Assembly: GCA_020746835.1 (NCBI GenBank)
Contig: JAGPNK010000003.1
Span: forward strand, 1,054,001 to 1,118,000
Direction: 5' to 3'
Length of the DNA stretch: 64,000 nucleotides
Source: Stachybotrys elegans
Lineage: Eukaryota; Ascomycota; Sordariomycetes; Hypocreales; Stachybotryaceae
A model generated the notes under the pieces. The model was not told where the DNA came from. It searched no databases and was given only the letters and a program-made list of their open reading frames with translations. The translations under genes were made by a program, and so were the position numbers. Positions 1-11,535 of the stretch are shown here, piece after piece. The first letter of the stretch is position 1. Every line of letters begins with the position of its first letter.

Positions 1-79
1 AGAACGGCGGAATCTGCGGCAACAGGCTCACGTTGCGCCAGCTGGCCGATATAGGGGAACGAGTGTTAGGTAGACAACC

Positions 80-385
80 TTGCTATTGCGGTTCCAAGTG
101 GACGTGCTGATCTTGAACCTAGGATGCCCATTTACTGTCGAAAAGGTCGAGTTGAAGGATCTCGAGGCCGGCGACCTAACGGCATCATGGCATCTGGAGG
201 CGAGGCACTCGGCGATACCCGAGGAGGAAGCCAAGACGATGCTCAGGACGGTGACTATTGGTCTACTTCTGAGTATCTCGAAGGGTGCTTGGGATTCCTC
301 GGACGAGATGAGCCGGCTCTTTCCCGACTACAGGCTCACTTCAACTGAGGAGTTTTTGGGAAAAGTCTGGGGATCAAATGAGTAA
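80..385 (+). CDS. C-terminal exon of an unidentified protein (partial)
   Basis: An open frame runs to a TAA at 383-385. It begins without an ATG (TTG at 80), so it is probably the last exon of a gene whose start lies outside the window; the splice acceptor could not be placed. The peptide is mixed alpha/beta in character and ends in LGKVWGSNE. Its pattern of VDVLILNL followed by a charged segment and a helical stretch weakly recalls the end of condensation/acyltransferase-type domains, but that is only a guess. No function is assigned. The opposite-strand frame here looks like a shadow. Confidence 0.35.
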   Translation: MLLRFQVDVLILNLGCPFTVEKVELKDLEAGDLTASWHLEARHSAIPEEEAKTMLRTVTIGLLLSISKGAWDSSDEMSRLFPDYRLTSTEEFLGKVWGSNE

Positions 386-1403
386 CGACAGATTTCTTCT
401 TTTTAGAAGGGATTTTGGGTGCTGAAGGATCAATTGGTACTGAGGATCGTGACCTCATAGGGAGAGATGCAGTATAAACTACGGCGGGTGTTTTCACAGC
501 CATGCAATATGTAGCCAACCAAGTCAATTCACGTCGGCCATCTACGAGGGTATTTATGTAATGAATGCTTCTCATTTGCGACCCTGGGAGTATTTGCTGC
601 TTGCCAAAGTTAATACCGAGTCGGTCAGTCGAGGATGCTTCACGATGTCGACGCATCCTTGTTGTCGCCAGTGTTGATCTACAGCACAAGTGCCAGCATC
701 GAGTCAGGCCAAATTCGGGTTTGCTTTCCCTCGACAGCGGCTGTCCGACGTCCTTTAGTTAGGATCGGCAGTGCCTCGCTCCCTGGAACAGCGCTACGTC
801 TTGTTTTTAATTTGGGAGCATGCAGGACGCAGGGTCCATCGGCAATTTGCGAGCCGGCAATGCAGGCCAAAATTCACACCAAGACAACCCCCACAAAAAC
901 ACCCTCGTTTCTTCTGTCAGCTGTCAGCTCTCTCTTTTCTTCCTCCCATTCCGACATTTCGTCATCGTGTCAGCTGAACTCGGGGTCCTCACCCGGCGAT
1001 CCCATCACATATCCCAATCCGACGCCATGCGCGCTCCGTCCTCGTTTATCGGCAAGGCTATGCTTCCAAGCCTCAAAACGGCAATCGCTGCCGTAGATCG
1101 TAAACTCATTTGGAATGGTAGCACAGCCTTGAGGATGGGGCGCGCCCGTATCCGTCAGATCCCATGACCGGGGTGTTGAAGAAACTGGGACTCGTGTTAG
1201 TGTCGTCTCAAGGCGGCTTACGGAGCTGAACGAGAAGCTAGCCGCTGCCCCTGTCGTCATGGCCCGAGTCTGTCCGCCCTAGAATCTCGTAACGGACGAC
1301 GCCAGAAGTCTGACTAGTCGGCGCCGCTCCGCTGGCGTGGATACCTCCAGCTCCATTGGCCCATCGCTAGGTCTCGTATGTCCTGTCTCCGATTCATACA
1401 TAT
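386..1403. other. Intergenic region, no supported gene
   Basis: Several short overlapping frames are open on both strands, but none has a recognisable motif or a convincing start. The last part is the promoter of the GMC oxidoreductase downstream. Confidence 0.5.
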
Positions 1404-1414
1404 CTATATATATA
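1404..1414 (+). promoter_or_regulatory. Putative TATA box of the GMC oxidoreductase gene
   Basis: An uninterrupted run of alternating T and A (ctatatatatag) lies about 65 nt upstream of the ATG at 1478, a suitable distance for a core promoter. Inferred from position and composition only. Confidence 0.45.
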
Positions 1415-1477
1415 GATGCCAGCCCTACCCGATCCCTTGACGACACTTCCCAAGCCAAGGACCCTTCCCGCCACCTC

Positions 1478-3279
1478 ATGATGAAGTCTATCGCTGTCAT
1501 TGCCGCTGTCTCAGCCCTCCTGCGCTCCGGCGAAGCCGCCCCAGCACCTACCCACAAGACCACCGACTGGACAACGACGGAATGGGATGCCATTGTTGTC
1601 GGTGCCGGTACTGCTGGCATCATCGTCGCTGACCGCCTGAGCGAGGCGGGCATGAGCACACTGCTCCTCGAGCTCGGTGGTGTTTCCTACGGAGTCACAG
1701 GCGGAAGGGAGAGGCCAGACTGGCTCCAGGGAACCGATCTCAGCAGAGTCGATGTCCCAGGTCTATGTAAGCTGTCTCACCCACACCGTCATTCCTCGCC
1801 CTAGTCGAGACTAACAACGCAACGACAGACAAATCCATCTTCTCCGGCGGCTCCCCCCTCCTGTGCCCCAGCGATGTCGTCAGTGCATTCCAGGCATGCA
1901 CCATCGGCGGCAACAGCGCCATCAACGCCGGCCTCTACTTCCAGCCCCCCGCCGACGACTGGGACTCGTACTTCCCCGAGGGCTGGCACAGCAAGGATGT
2001 CCAGCCCGCCATCAGCCGTCTCCTCGCGCGCCAGCCCGCTGTCACGGCCTACTCCCAGGACAACAAGTACTACCTGCAGAGCGGCTACAACGCGGCGCGG
2101 GAATGGCTCGTCGGTGCCGCCGGCTTCACCAACGTGTCCATGAGCGCCGAGCCCAACAAAAAGGATAGGGTATTTGGGCGCCCTGTCTACAACTACATCG
2201 GGGGCCAGCGCGGCGGTCCTACGCGGACGTACCTGCAGAGTGCGCTCAAGCGTAGCAACTTCCACCTTCAGACCGGCGCCCGCGTCAAGCACATCATCCA
2301 GAACAAGGGCACTGCCAGCGGTGTGGTGGTTACCGTGAATGGCAAGGATACTACCGTCAAGATCAAGGCGAACGGAAAGGTCGTCCTGAGTGCCGGCGCC
2401 ATCCTCTCCCCCAAGATCCTCATGTACTCTGGAATCGGACCCGCGGACGTGCTCAACAAGCTCGCCCAAGCCTCTCACACTCCCTACACCTCCAAATCCT
2501 GGGTCGTCAACTCGGCAGTCGGCAACGGCCTCTTCGACAACCCAAACACCTTCATCGAGCTGTCGAGCCCTTCCGTTCAGGCTTACACTCAGAGCTACAG
2601 CAACCCTGTGCCCCAGGACCGCGATCTGTTCCTCTCTAAGCGCAGCGGACCTTACACCTTCGCCTCTCAGACGTCTGTGTTCTGGGGCTACGTCCCCCAC
2701 AGCGACGGTACCAAGACCGGTGTCCAGGGAACCATCGACTCCTCTGGATACAGTGGTTTCACCAACGGCAACACCATCACCCTCAACGTCTACGGAACCT
2801 CTGGCTTGTTGTCCGCTGGCCGCGTCGTTCTTTCTGACGACGGCAAGTTCACCGCCGGCCCCAGTTCCGACGTCTACTACACCCACGAGCGCGACGCCAA
2901 GGACATTGCTACCTTCATCCACTCTATCTTCCAGGCCCTGCCGAAATCCACGCCCCAGTCGCCTGCCAAGAACGGCCTGACGCCACTCAACATTCCCCAA
3001 AGCTCGACCGTGGCCGAGATCCAGAAGTACATCACGACTCCCTCGGCCTACGCCGTCGGCCAGGTTCAGCACTGGTCCAGCTCGTGCAGGATTGGCAGCT
3101 GCGTCGACAAGGACACCAAGGTCATCGGGACCAAGAACATCCACGTCATTGATGCCTCGATCCTCTCTCCGCTCACCGTGAACCCGCAGTTTGGTGTCAT
3201 GGTTGCCGCTGAGAAGGGCACGGAGAGAATTCTGGCCAGCCGAGCCCAAATTAAGGCCAGCATTAACATTTCGATATAG
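1478..3279 (+). CDS. Secreted GMC oxidoreductase, cellobiose-dehydrogenase flavoprotein type
   Basis: Two exons (1478-1766 and 1829-3279) flank a 62-nt GT-AG intron and give 579 aa. The start at 1478 (or the adjacent ATG at 1481) is chosen because it opens directly into a signal peptide (residues 1-20). The FAD-binding GAGTAG motif is at 42-47. The intron restores VPGLYKSIFSG and then CTIGGNSAINAGLYFQP, both characteristic of the dehydrogenase domain of cellobiose dehydrogenase. The active-site pair is His511 (QHWSSSC) and Asn548 (NPQFG). No cytochrome or cellulose-binding domain is present, so this is the flavoprotein domain alone. The likely role is extracellular oxidation of a sugar or alcohol, possibly feeding electrons to oxygen or lytic monooxygenases; the substrate cannot be read from sequence. 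Confidence 0.92.
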
Positions 3280-3975
3280 ATATTAGACTGGGTATGGAGT
3301 TTGGGTCATTTGAAAACTTGGTATGATTCACTTAGTATAATATTTAGACTTAATGTGGGGATTCCTTGTCCTGCCCCTAATTGAACTGAGATCAGTGACT
3401 TTACAAAGGCCCTAGGATGTGTATAATATTATGATAGAGTAGATGTACAGTGAGGAAAAAAGAACAATAGTGCATACAAACAGTGATTGTTGCCCTGCTG
3501 CCCGCAGAACCAAAGAACAGAGTCAAACAATGAAGGGATCATCAGACTACTGACATCACCCGTTGGCCGGAGCCAGAGAACAATGATAGATAATGTTAGA
3601 TCATTAGATAATAGTTGGCAGAAAAATGTTCAAAAGTAATAATTTCAGTAGCAAACATGAAAGCAGGGGGAGGGGGGGGGCTTAAAGCTCTGTTATTCCT
3701 TTAAGTGTACGGGAGGAGCAAGGTGGTCACTAACGGGGATATTAGCCAATAACAAGTAAAAGAAAAAGAGATACTGGGTATTCCACTATAATATAACTTG
3801 ATATCAAGTACCTTTAGCTAGCAAGGATATACAACTTTGCCGGTGAGTGTACTGATCCTGAGATCAAGCATGCCACCACCAGCATTGGAGAGTACCGTAG
3901 AAGCAAGTATAGCTTTTACTACAGCACTTCTCGTGGTTCCTGCTTTGGAAGAAGATCCATTCTGGTGCTATATTA
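3280..3975. other. AT-rich intergenic DNA with repeat remnants
   Basis: This interval follows the GMC gene and holds repeat segment U plus AT-rich sequence with a short G run near 3666-3680. No gene is supported. It looks like degenerate mobile or duplicated DNA. Confidence 0.5.
3490..3585 (+). repeat. Dispersed repeat segment U, copy 1
   Basis: This stretch matches the reverse complement of 23862-23965 over about 95 nt, with one indel of about 10 nt. The core shared part runs from ccaaagaacagag to gccagagaacaatg. Most differences are C/T or G/A transitions. Here it lies on the plus strand, whereas the linked segment V (3976-4095) is on the minus strand. In the other copy both lie on the same strand, so an inversion separates the two arrangements. 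Confidence 0.75.
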
Positions 3976-4095
3976 TTAAGTCAAGCTAGACCAATTGTCA
4001 TCTATTGACTTGATATTGTCTTTATCGTCAGAGGGGGCCTCCTCAAAGTCGCTGGTCTGTATCCCATTGGGGCACACGAACGGGAAATCCCACAT
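3976..4095 (-). repeat. Dispersed repeat segment V, copy 1 (encodes a 39-aa frame)
   Basis: About 105 nt are shared with 23759-23863, and a shorter decayed match lies at 26977-27005. On the minus strand the segment reads as an open frame from ATG at 4095 to TAA at 3976, starting MWDFPFVCPNGIQ. The other full copy keeps the frame for 34 codons. Every difference between these two copies is a transition, three of them synonymous, so RIP-like mutation explains them as well as protein constraint does. It sits 25 nt downstream of the NLR stop codon on the same strand. Whether it is expressed is unknown. Confidence 0.7.
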
Positions 4096-4120
4096 AGGAT
4101 AAAATGAGATTAACATCTAA

Positions 4121-7100
4121 CTAGTATTTTCTGTTTACTACTTCTGCCACACTCACATGATCAACCTTGAAATCCACATGACCCGTCCTTGTATAAAGCC
4201 TCCCTATGTTCTCTTCAATGCACAAGCTATAACGGCCACCCCAGCACTCCCACTTGAGTACTTCAAGAATTTGGTGTCCGTACTTGCTATCAAGCAAACA
4301 TAGAAATCTTGGTAGTCTCACGATTGAAGGACCAAAGCTACTCCTGCCCGGCTCGAAAAAAAGTTTGAAATTCAGCTGCTCCAAGACAGCTACGCAATCA
4401 TTCTTCGTTAGATTAGATCGCTTGAATAGCAAGTCTGGGAAAGATCGCTCAAGATATACGTGAGTGGGCTCTAAGCGAGCCTCGGTTGTCCCGATTTTCA
4501 CAATCATGTCTCTTGAAAGAATGTGCTGGTGAGCCAAGGCTCCATAACACAAGCGACGAGCCTCGCCTAGACGCTCGGCAATGGCGTCCAAGATTCTTAC
4601 GGAGAGGTTGGGGCAAGTACCGAGAGCCATTAGTGCGCTCTCCCTGACTGCCTCGGTCCCATGTTTCAGCTCGTCTGCTATGGCATCGAGCGTAGTTCCA
4701 CGCAGGTCTGAGCAGCGGCTGAGGGCATTCAGTACACTCTCTCTGACTGCATCATTTCCACTGCCCAGTCGATTCACTAGCACGTCTTGGAGTCTTTTGG
4801 GCAGCTCATCTTGGCATTCAAGATATTCCAGGATAGCCATGTGCAATGTAATATCAAAATCTTGACTTTCCAGAATTGGTGTGACAGCCTCAATGACTTG
4901 CTGATTTAGAGCATGGCTCATTGGCGCGGATCTAGTAGCGAAAGTAGCGAAATAACGGAGGGCAACCTGTATCGTGTTTTCCTCCTTCTGCTTTAGGTGA
5001 AACAGCGTGGCCATTATGGTAACATCATCTATGGGCGAATTAAGCCAGGGGGTCTGCTTAATTGAAGAGCGCAGGAACGCTATGAGGGTTGCACCATCTT
5101 CCAATAGCAGCCGTCTTACACTCTCCACTACCTCGTCAGGCAGTTTCGACGATCCATGCAGAGAGTTCAAAGCACTGAGTGTATCAATGCGGACACTGCT
5201 ATCTTCATGGCGCAATCGTGCGCTCATAGCCCCGGTAATCTGTCTTTCCCATGCGGGCGCCACTGGTGTCCTCCTCGAAAACCACTTCAGCTCAATGTTT
5301 GAGTTGTATAGGTTCGACGCTGTTGCCGAGGCCATGCTGATAGAGAGCTCGGGTTGAAATAGGAGCAAAGTCGTGGCTTCACTTCTGATCCGACAATCGT
5401 GGTGGTCCAGGAGAGGAACGATAGCATCAAGGGCGTTTTGGGGTAGTATATCGAGGGCTTGCAAGATGGTCAGAACCGATTTGGTTGTTGATGGTACGTC
5501 CTGCATTAGTTCTGCTACCACGGCGTCAATGATCTCCTCGGGAAGTTCTCCCCGGCAGAGGATCTTGCAGGCTTCATCGCAGGTATCGATAGTGCGAAGT
5601 CTAGGGACTACCGCCCCAAGCAGTTCTGTGGATAGATCGACATATCGAAAAAATCGATGATCCTGACAAATCTTCTGAGCGCAAATCTCAATGACATCCT
5701 TCGGCAGACTGAACTGTCGATATATTTGAAAAAGAGCCTCCATCCCAGTCCTTGACACTTTTCGATCTACATCATAAAAATGTAGTTGCTGTAGCACCTT
5801 GTTCAGGGTGTGCTTCGGTATCCTTGGCATGGTCGTGAGCCGGGCTGTGACCCTCAGAGCAGCTCTAACGACCGCTGAATCGTCACTTCCAATCTTCTCT
5901 GCTACTTCTGAGATAAAATCCTCAGACAAGTGATTTCGTGTCTCCAAAATTTCGATGGCAACCTGCCCGAATACCTTATCCTCCAAATGAGAAAGAACCC
6001 ACCCCAATATCTCTTGTGACCCAAAATCTGGTTCGGAGCTTATAGCGCGCAGAATACGGCGCTTCAATTCTAGGGATCTGTGTTGTAGCATATTGAGAAG
6101 GAGTTGCTGAGGAAATCCTTCCACCGTCACGAGAGAAGCGTTTCTACTCCATGATAGTTCATGCGAGAGCCACAGATCTGCCTTCTCTTCCAGCCATTTT
6201 CTTCCAGAAGTCGATGCTGTAACTTCGCTGAAGCAGAGCAAGACGAGCCGGTGGTGCATCGGGCCAAGTAGGTCGGTCGGAGATTGTTCAAGCATATCAA
6301 AGAAGCTCTGCGCCTTGCCTTGGGAATCAAGTAGTCCTGCGACGAACCGCCAAAAGACCTGGTACCGAGCCGAGTACTTGTGGATTTTCAATATTCCAGA
6401 AGCTGTGTTTGGTTTGATACTCCCAAACTCCAAATTCCCGACTAGCAAGCCGTCCAGGATCTCCTCCCTTGAGTTCCACTGCCGTGCAAAATACCGCGCT
6501 GCAAAGTATTCTTGGTACGTCAGATGTAGGAAGTGGAAAGTCCGGGCACCGGCTCTCGAGAGTGCATCCGAGGTTCGCAAGAAGGACAGACAGGGTAGAA
6601 CCTTGTCTGCCCATAGACGCGGGGCGAAGCGGTTGAATACCTCATTGCAAAAGTCCATCTCAAACTCAATCATGTCTTTCTGAAATCCAGCAAAGGCCAG
6701 AGCTTCCAGAAACGTGATCTCGTCGTTGGCCAGCTTTTCGATGCGTTGCTTGCCTGCCTGCTGTATTTGCGATTGAGTCACCGGCTCCCCTTCGTCTCTC
6801 TTTCCCAGTCGCAAGATGTCCTTCTTCCATAATCTCTGCTCGATTGCTTGGTATATCGCCGTCATTGTCTCGGGTGTTTCCTTTTTGATTCCTATCTCCC
6901 ATGTAAAACAAATTGCATCCAGTTGAATGGGAGTTCGGACCAGAGTTTGCATCGAGCTACGCTGCTGTAGAAAGCTGCGAAATTTAGCTGATTGTTGAAG
7001 GTCCGGAAATGCTACATCAATGTACTCATCCACCTGTTTTGGATAAAACCCTACGGTTTCCAGTCTGAGGTCAAGAGACTGCAGCAAACCTGCGGGAAAT

Positions 7101-8896
7101 CCGGACGGGCGCGTGGTGATAATGACATTCGGTTGGTTGAGCAGCCGCTCTAGAAAGCGAAACATGTCGCCATCGCTACTCAGACCTTGGGAAACTTCGT
7201 CCAGGCCGTCAAGGAGGAAGAGCGTTCTGCTGCCCTCAGTCTTGTCAATCGTGTCTAGCAATACAGTGGCAAGATCGCTTCTCTCCCATGGAAGAGAAAA
7301 TAATTCATGCCTGAGGAGATCGGAAAGGTTGTATCCAGAAACATTGCGCCTCTCGTTCAGCTTGAGGTTTCGAAGAGGAACCCACAAAAGACGATCGAAT
7401 AGCTCATTCCACCGACTCCAGGTGCCTCTGGAAAACTCATAGACAATCTTCTTACAGAGTGTTGTCTTTCCCACACCTGCATGTCCTTGAATCAAAATCC
7501 TTCGGGCTGCATGTGTCCTCTCTGGTTGGTAATCAAAAAGTCTAGGCAGATCAATTTTTCTACATTTCCCTCTTTTCTCTTCCAGCTTTCGGCTCGTGGG
7601 CAAGAAGGGAGAGAGCCCAGGGTGTTCGTCTTCGGGTTCCTCTATGATGGCAAGGTTGATGTAACAACGATCCATGGGTAGTGGATCACCAGAGAGACGT
7701 TCGATCCTCAACCTGGCACTGGTGTAACATTGCTTGCGTATCCAGGCATCCGCTTGGGCGAGGAGTGTTCCTTTGCGAGTCTGTTTAAGAATGTCATGTA
7801 TCTTTGCAGCTACTTGCTTGTAGTCATCGCAGTCAGGACCTTCAAATTTGTTCATCTGAACATGGCCACGATCCAGTTGAATGGGATGCGGGACAATGTC
7901 CAGAGTTGCAGAAGTCCCATCGACGAGCTGGAAACGTTAGCAATCCTCGAACAGGTCGTCTGAGTTAAGGAACTCTACCGGTTTTTCTGTCAGAAGCCAG
8001 TTTTGTAGCCAGCGCGGCATCCAAGGAAAGGGCTTCCGAAGAAGTTGCGTCTTTCGTCCCTCGTAGAAGGTGAAGGCGTGGCAAGGGTGATCCGGGGTCT
8101 GGCAAAACTGCGTAAATCTGCGTACGAGCGATTCGAGGTGAAAGGCTGAGGACTTTAAATCCTCAAGAATTTTGCTCTTTTGCTGGTTCCGAGTCCAAGC
8201 CCAGATACCTAAGCCAGGTTCGGCCCACGCTGCGATGTCCTGGAATGAGGTTCCTCGAAAGGGTGTGCCGAGGAAGATGACGCCACGTGTTGCTCTGCTG
8301 ATACTGCTATAAGGCGTGCCATCGGCTCCCACCAGCGCCTTGATCAAGATAATACCGCCGATGCAGGAGGCAATAAACACTATCGGGCGATGCTCTCGTT
8401 TTATACTGCTCGTCTCTCCGATTTCTCTCTGAATCGCATCCAGGAGGAGCAAGGCCAGCTCCTTGTCCGTCCTCTGCACCAGTTCAGATGGGAGGAAAAG
8501 CTTGGAGGGCCAGTCGCAGGTGAAAATGCGAGCGCGGCCCGCAATTTTGGGAAGCATTTCTGGATGCGCCAGCCAGTTGACACATTTCCCCGCGCTGTGA
8601 TGATCTCTAGGGTCTTCCCACGTCCATGTGTTGGGTGACTTGGCGTTGAGTCCATGGAGGGCAATGATGTCCACATCGGTGTCGGCCTCGGTTTTGAGAG
8701 GATGGATCTGAGAGAGCCGTACGGACTGGCGGTGCGGCGGGCTTGGGGGTTTACGTCGGGAAGGATCTGACAACGTTCGCAAACCTCGCAGAGCCAGCCC
8801 GCCCAAAGCAAAGGCTATGATGATTGTAGAAAGAAGTGACCATTTATCAAGAATGTAGAGTTGAACGATATCCATGGCGGCAAGGCGGTGTAGCAC
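4121..8896 (-). CDS. NLR-like receptor: alpha/beta hydrolase - NACHT - HEAT-like repeats
   Basis: An apparent in-frame TAA at 7937-7939 is removed by a 51-nt in-frame intron (7928-7978: GTAGAG donor, GCTAAC branch point, CAG acceptor). Splicing joins TEKP to LVDGTSATLDIV and gives 1574 aa. Start is ATG 8896; ATG 8875 is an alternative. An N-terminal membrane segment (about 20-36) is followed by an alpha/beta hydrolase of the DUF676/SesB type (about 70-300). Its nucleophile elbow reads IASCIGG, with Cys178 where Ser is usual. The NACHT domain has a P-loop GHAGVGKTT (454-462), Walker B LFLLDGLDE (543-551) and TTRPSGFP. The C-terminal half carries degenerate HEAT-like repeats, two of them closely similar. 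By family knowledge such fungal NLRs act in allorecognition or innate immunity; the ligand is unknown. Confidence 0.88.
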
Positions 8897-11360
8897 AATC
8901 CGCTAGCTATAAGGCACTCGAGTGTTGAGGCTACGTGATTGAGGCTGAGACAAGATTGGGCTGAGGGGATTGTTGCCTGGGGATGCATCTCTGCATCTCG
9001 ATGCCCAATCATAAGCTTTGGCTGTTGCCACTGCGGCGGCAACGTAACACAAGGCTCCAAATATAGGCAAAGTGCGCTGAATGATAGGATGCGGTATGTG
9101 AACAAACCAACATTGGTGGGATCTGGTCTGCTGGAAGCCATTCTCACACGTTGAATAATGTACAGTCTCGACGAATTAGTATATTTTCTAAAGCCAACCC
9201 GTTGCGCCCTATCTGTAGATGGAGTTCTCGTCCTCCATTTCCTACATTGTGTACACAACAGAATCTTGCATCTTCATGGTGGCATGTTTTGAGAGCATCT
9301 AAATGGTTCTGCCAAATGATGAATTGAGGTATAAAATATCTATTTTCATCAATCTGTATCACCTCTTATCATCCATACATGAATAATAGTTGAAGTTCAT
9401 GATGGAAGTCGTATTCTTATCAGCTCTAGGGTAGGTGGCTGGTCTGGAAAGGCGAGGATGCTGGTGATGGCGTGATGTGGATAAGCTTACCTCTACCTAA
9501 ATGAACGTTTCTACCTAAATACATGGTGACAAAGGGCTGGTGGCGCTGGGAAAGTGATGGCGAGAAGGCTCCCGATATGCGCGGGACATTTGCGCGATGC
9601 AGGATGAGCGGCGTGGGGATTTCCATTTCGTCTTACCGACGTCTGCACTGTCACCCTCTTCCAGTCACCGCCTTTGTTCTTTGGCCGCATGTAATAACGC
9701 ATGACGGACTAAGTGCGTAGGGCAAATAAAGGCGGCTGGCACTGCGTGCATTGTTGGCCAACTGACGTCTGCAGGTGACGCTGGCAAGTGTCAGTCATAC
9801 TGCCAGCACGCGCTTTGGCAGGCCTCACCAAGCCAGACAGGGCTGATGTAGCAGCCACGAACGCCATGCGGGGTAGACGACAGAGGTGTTGGTGAGCCCT
9901 CACAAACGTGGTGGCATGTTACTTTTCCCCAGGGTGGCGTCGGAGTGTATGCTGACATGGAGGATAAGCTCGTTGGCGACGGCAGCTAGGTTGACGGATG
10001 GGCTGATCCTTTTCTCAGCTTGACCCTGCCGCCAAGCGGTGGCTGCAGAGGGAAATCAAGCTTGCTTGGCTGTACCAAAGATTTGAATGCACGGTGATCA
10101 TGACCATGTCGACAGCGGAATGAGTGCGTCGGCATGCCTGCGTCAGCTCCGCTGGTATTGACGTGGTCCATGCTCTGAGAAGATGCTGCATCATGGATTG
10201 CGGGGAGGGTGGGAAAGAAAAAAAAGCAAAAAAAGCAGAGATCAATCTATCTTGGCTCTGCGTAGCATGCCACCCAACGGCGTTGATCCCACGTGCCGAC
10301 GTTTGTTTTGCAAAGACCCGAAGGATGGGAACGAGATTATTGACTGGTAGCGTTGTGATAGTGACTGGGTATCAAATTGGACTATACCCTGTAGTGTCTT
10401 AGAGTTCTTGGCCTGGCTGGTAGCGCGGACACCGGAGAAAAATGCTTCTTTTCATAGCAGACGCGGGGAGAGGCACAGGGAGTCGCATGAAGATGGCCTA
10501 TACTACGACGAGGGTCTGATAACAGCGAAGGAAAAGCCGGTCTGAGCAATGGCACTCTTGCGGTGAGACTCGGAGGCGCCTATGGACTACGTACGGCAAG
10601 TGTTTTGATGGTCCAGGACGACACGCTTGGAAGAGCCACGAGAGGGTCCTTGCTTCCCCCACGAATCCTCCCGTGTCATTCTCTACCCCCAAATGGGGAA
10701 TTGGCTCGCCTTCCCAACAAACGAGTCACGCCTAATCTTGGGCAATGGAGAATCGTTCTTCAGGGTCCTTTGTGGCGATGACCGACGGTAGACGGTGGAG
10801 GAGGAGGAGGAGGACAGGGTGGGCACACGGGGAATTTGTACATGTCACCAGGGCTGGAAAAAAGGCGGGGAGGAGTAAAAGGGCCAATTTCGGCTGTTGC
10901 GCGGGCAGAAGGAAAAAAAAAAAAGATACAAAACAGCAGCAACGGATGGATTGCGAGGGAGAACTGCCAGCATGCCCAGGTGGTCACGGGGGCGTACGAG
11001 TTTCAAGTTGCTCGCTGCATACCTGACGAGCCAAACCGAGTCGGCAGCCAGTCCATACTAAGGCAGCGCCCTTCCCCTCGTATGTACTGGTGTGCCCTTG
11101 ATGAACCCCATTGAGAGGTCGTGGTGGGTGGGTTCAAGAGGTTTTGTTTGGGTCTTTTGGTGGCTGAGTGGAGAGGAGCCAAATGTGGAGGAGAGGCCAC
11201 TTTTTCTTGTCGTCTTTTTTCTATCTTTGCTCTGCTTTTTGCTCAGTTTTCCCCCCATTACGACGTCATTCCACTCTGGCACCAGCCGAACCGCCCGCTC
11301 GGTGTCGTTTTGGCGAGCAACCTGGGATGTGGATGGGGAGAGCGTGTGTGTCGGCCAAAA

Positions 11361-11392
11361 TAAAAATAAGATTTTATTTTTATTTTTTATTT
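11361..11392. repeat. A/T-only inverted repeat (hairpin)
   Basis: An A-rich arm (aaaataaaaataa) is followed after about 3 nt by its exact complement (ttatttttatttt), and then by more T-rich and A-rich sequence to about 11400. It could form a stable cruciform or be a simple-sequence artefact. No role is assigned. Confidence 0.6.
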
Positions 11393-11502
11393 TTAAAAAA
11401 CATCACATCGTTTTTAGACACGAGGCATTCCAGCTCGCTCTTCTGAGTTTGAGACATGGCCTCGGCCTCCCCAGGGCAATGTGACTCGCCCTCGCGACAG
11501 CA

Positions 11503-11535
11503 TGGCAGGCAGGCACAGGCAGGCAGGAGGCAGGC
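11503..11535. repeat. Short GGCA-rich tandem repeat
   Basis: Imperfect repeats of GGCA/CAGG run for about 33 nt between the A/T hairpin and the pyrimidine-rich leader. Simple-sequence DNA with no further evidence of function. Confidence 0.55.

Noticed and set aside
1801..3249. 482-codon open frame antisense to the GMC oxidoreductase
   Set aside because: It is an artefact of the GC-rich codon pattern of the gene on the other strand; it has no motif and the sense frame is clearly a GMC enzyme.
7937..7939. TAA stop taken as evidence that the NLR is a pseudogene or two genes
   Set aside because: A 51-nt in-frame intron with proper donor, branch point and acceptor removes it and joins conserved sequence.
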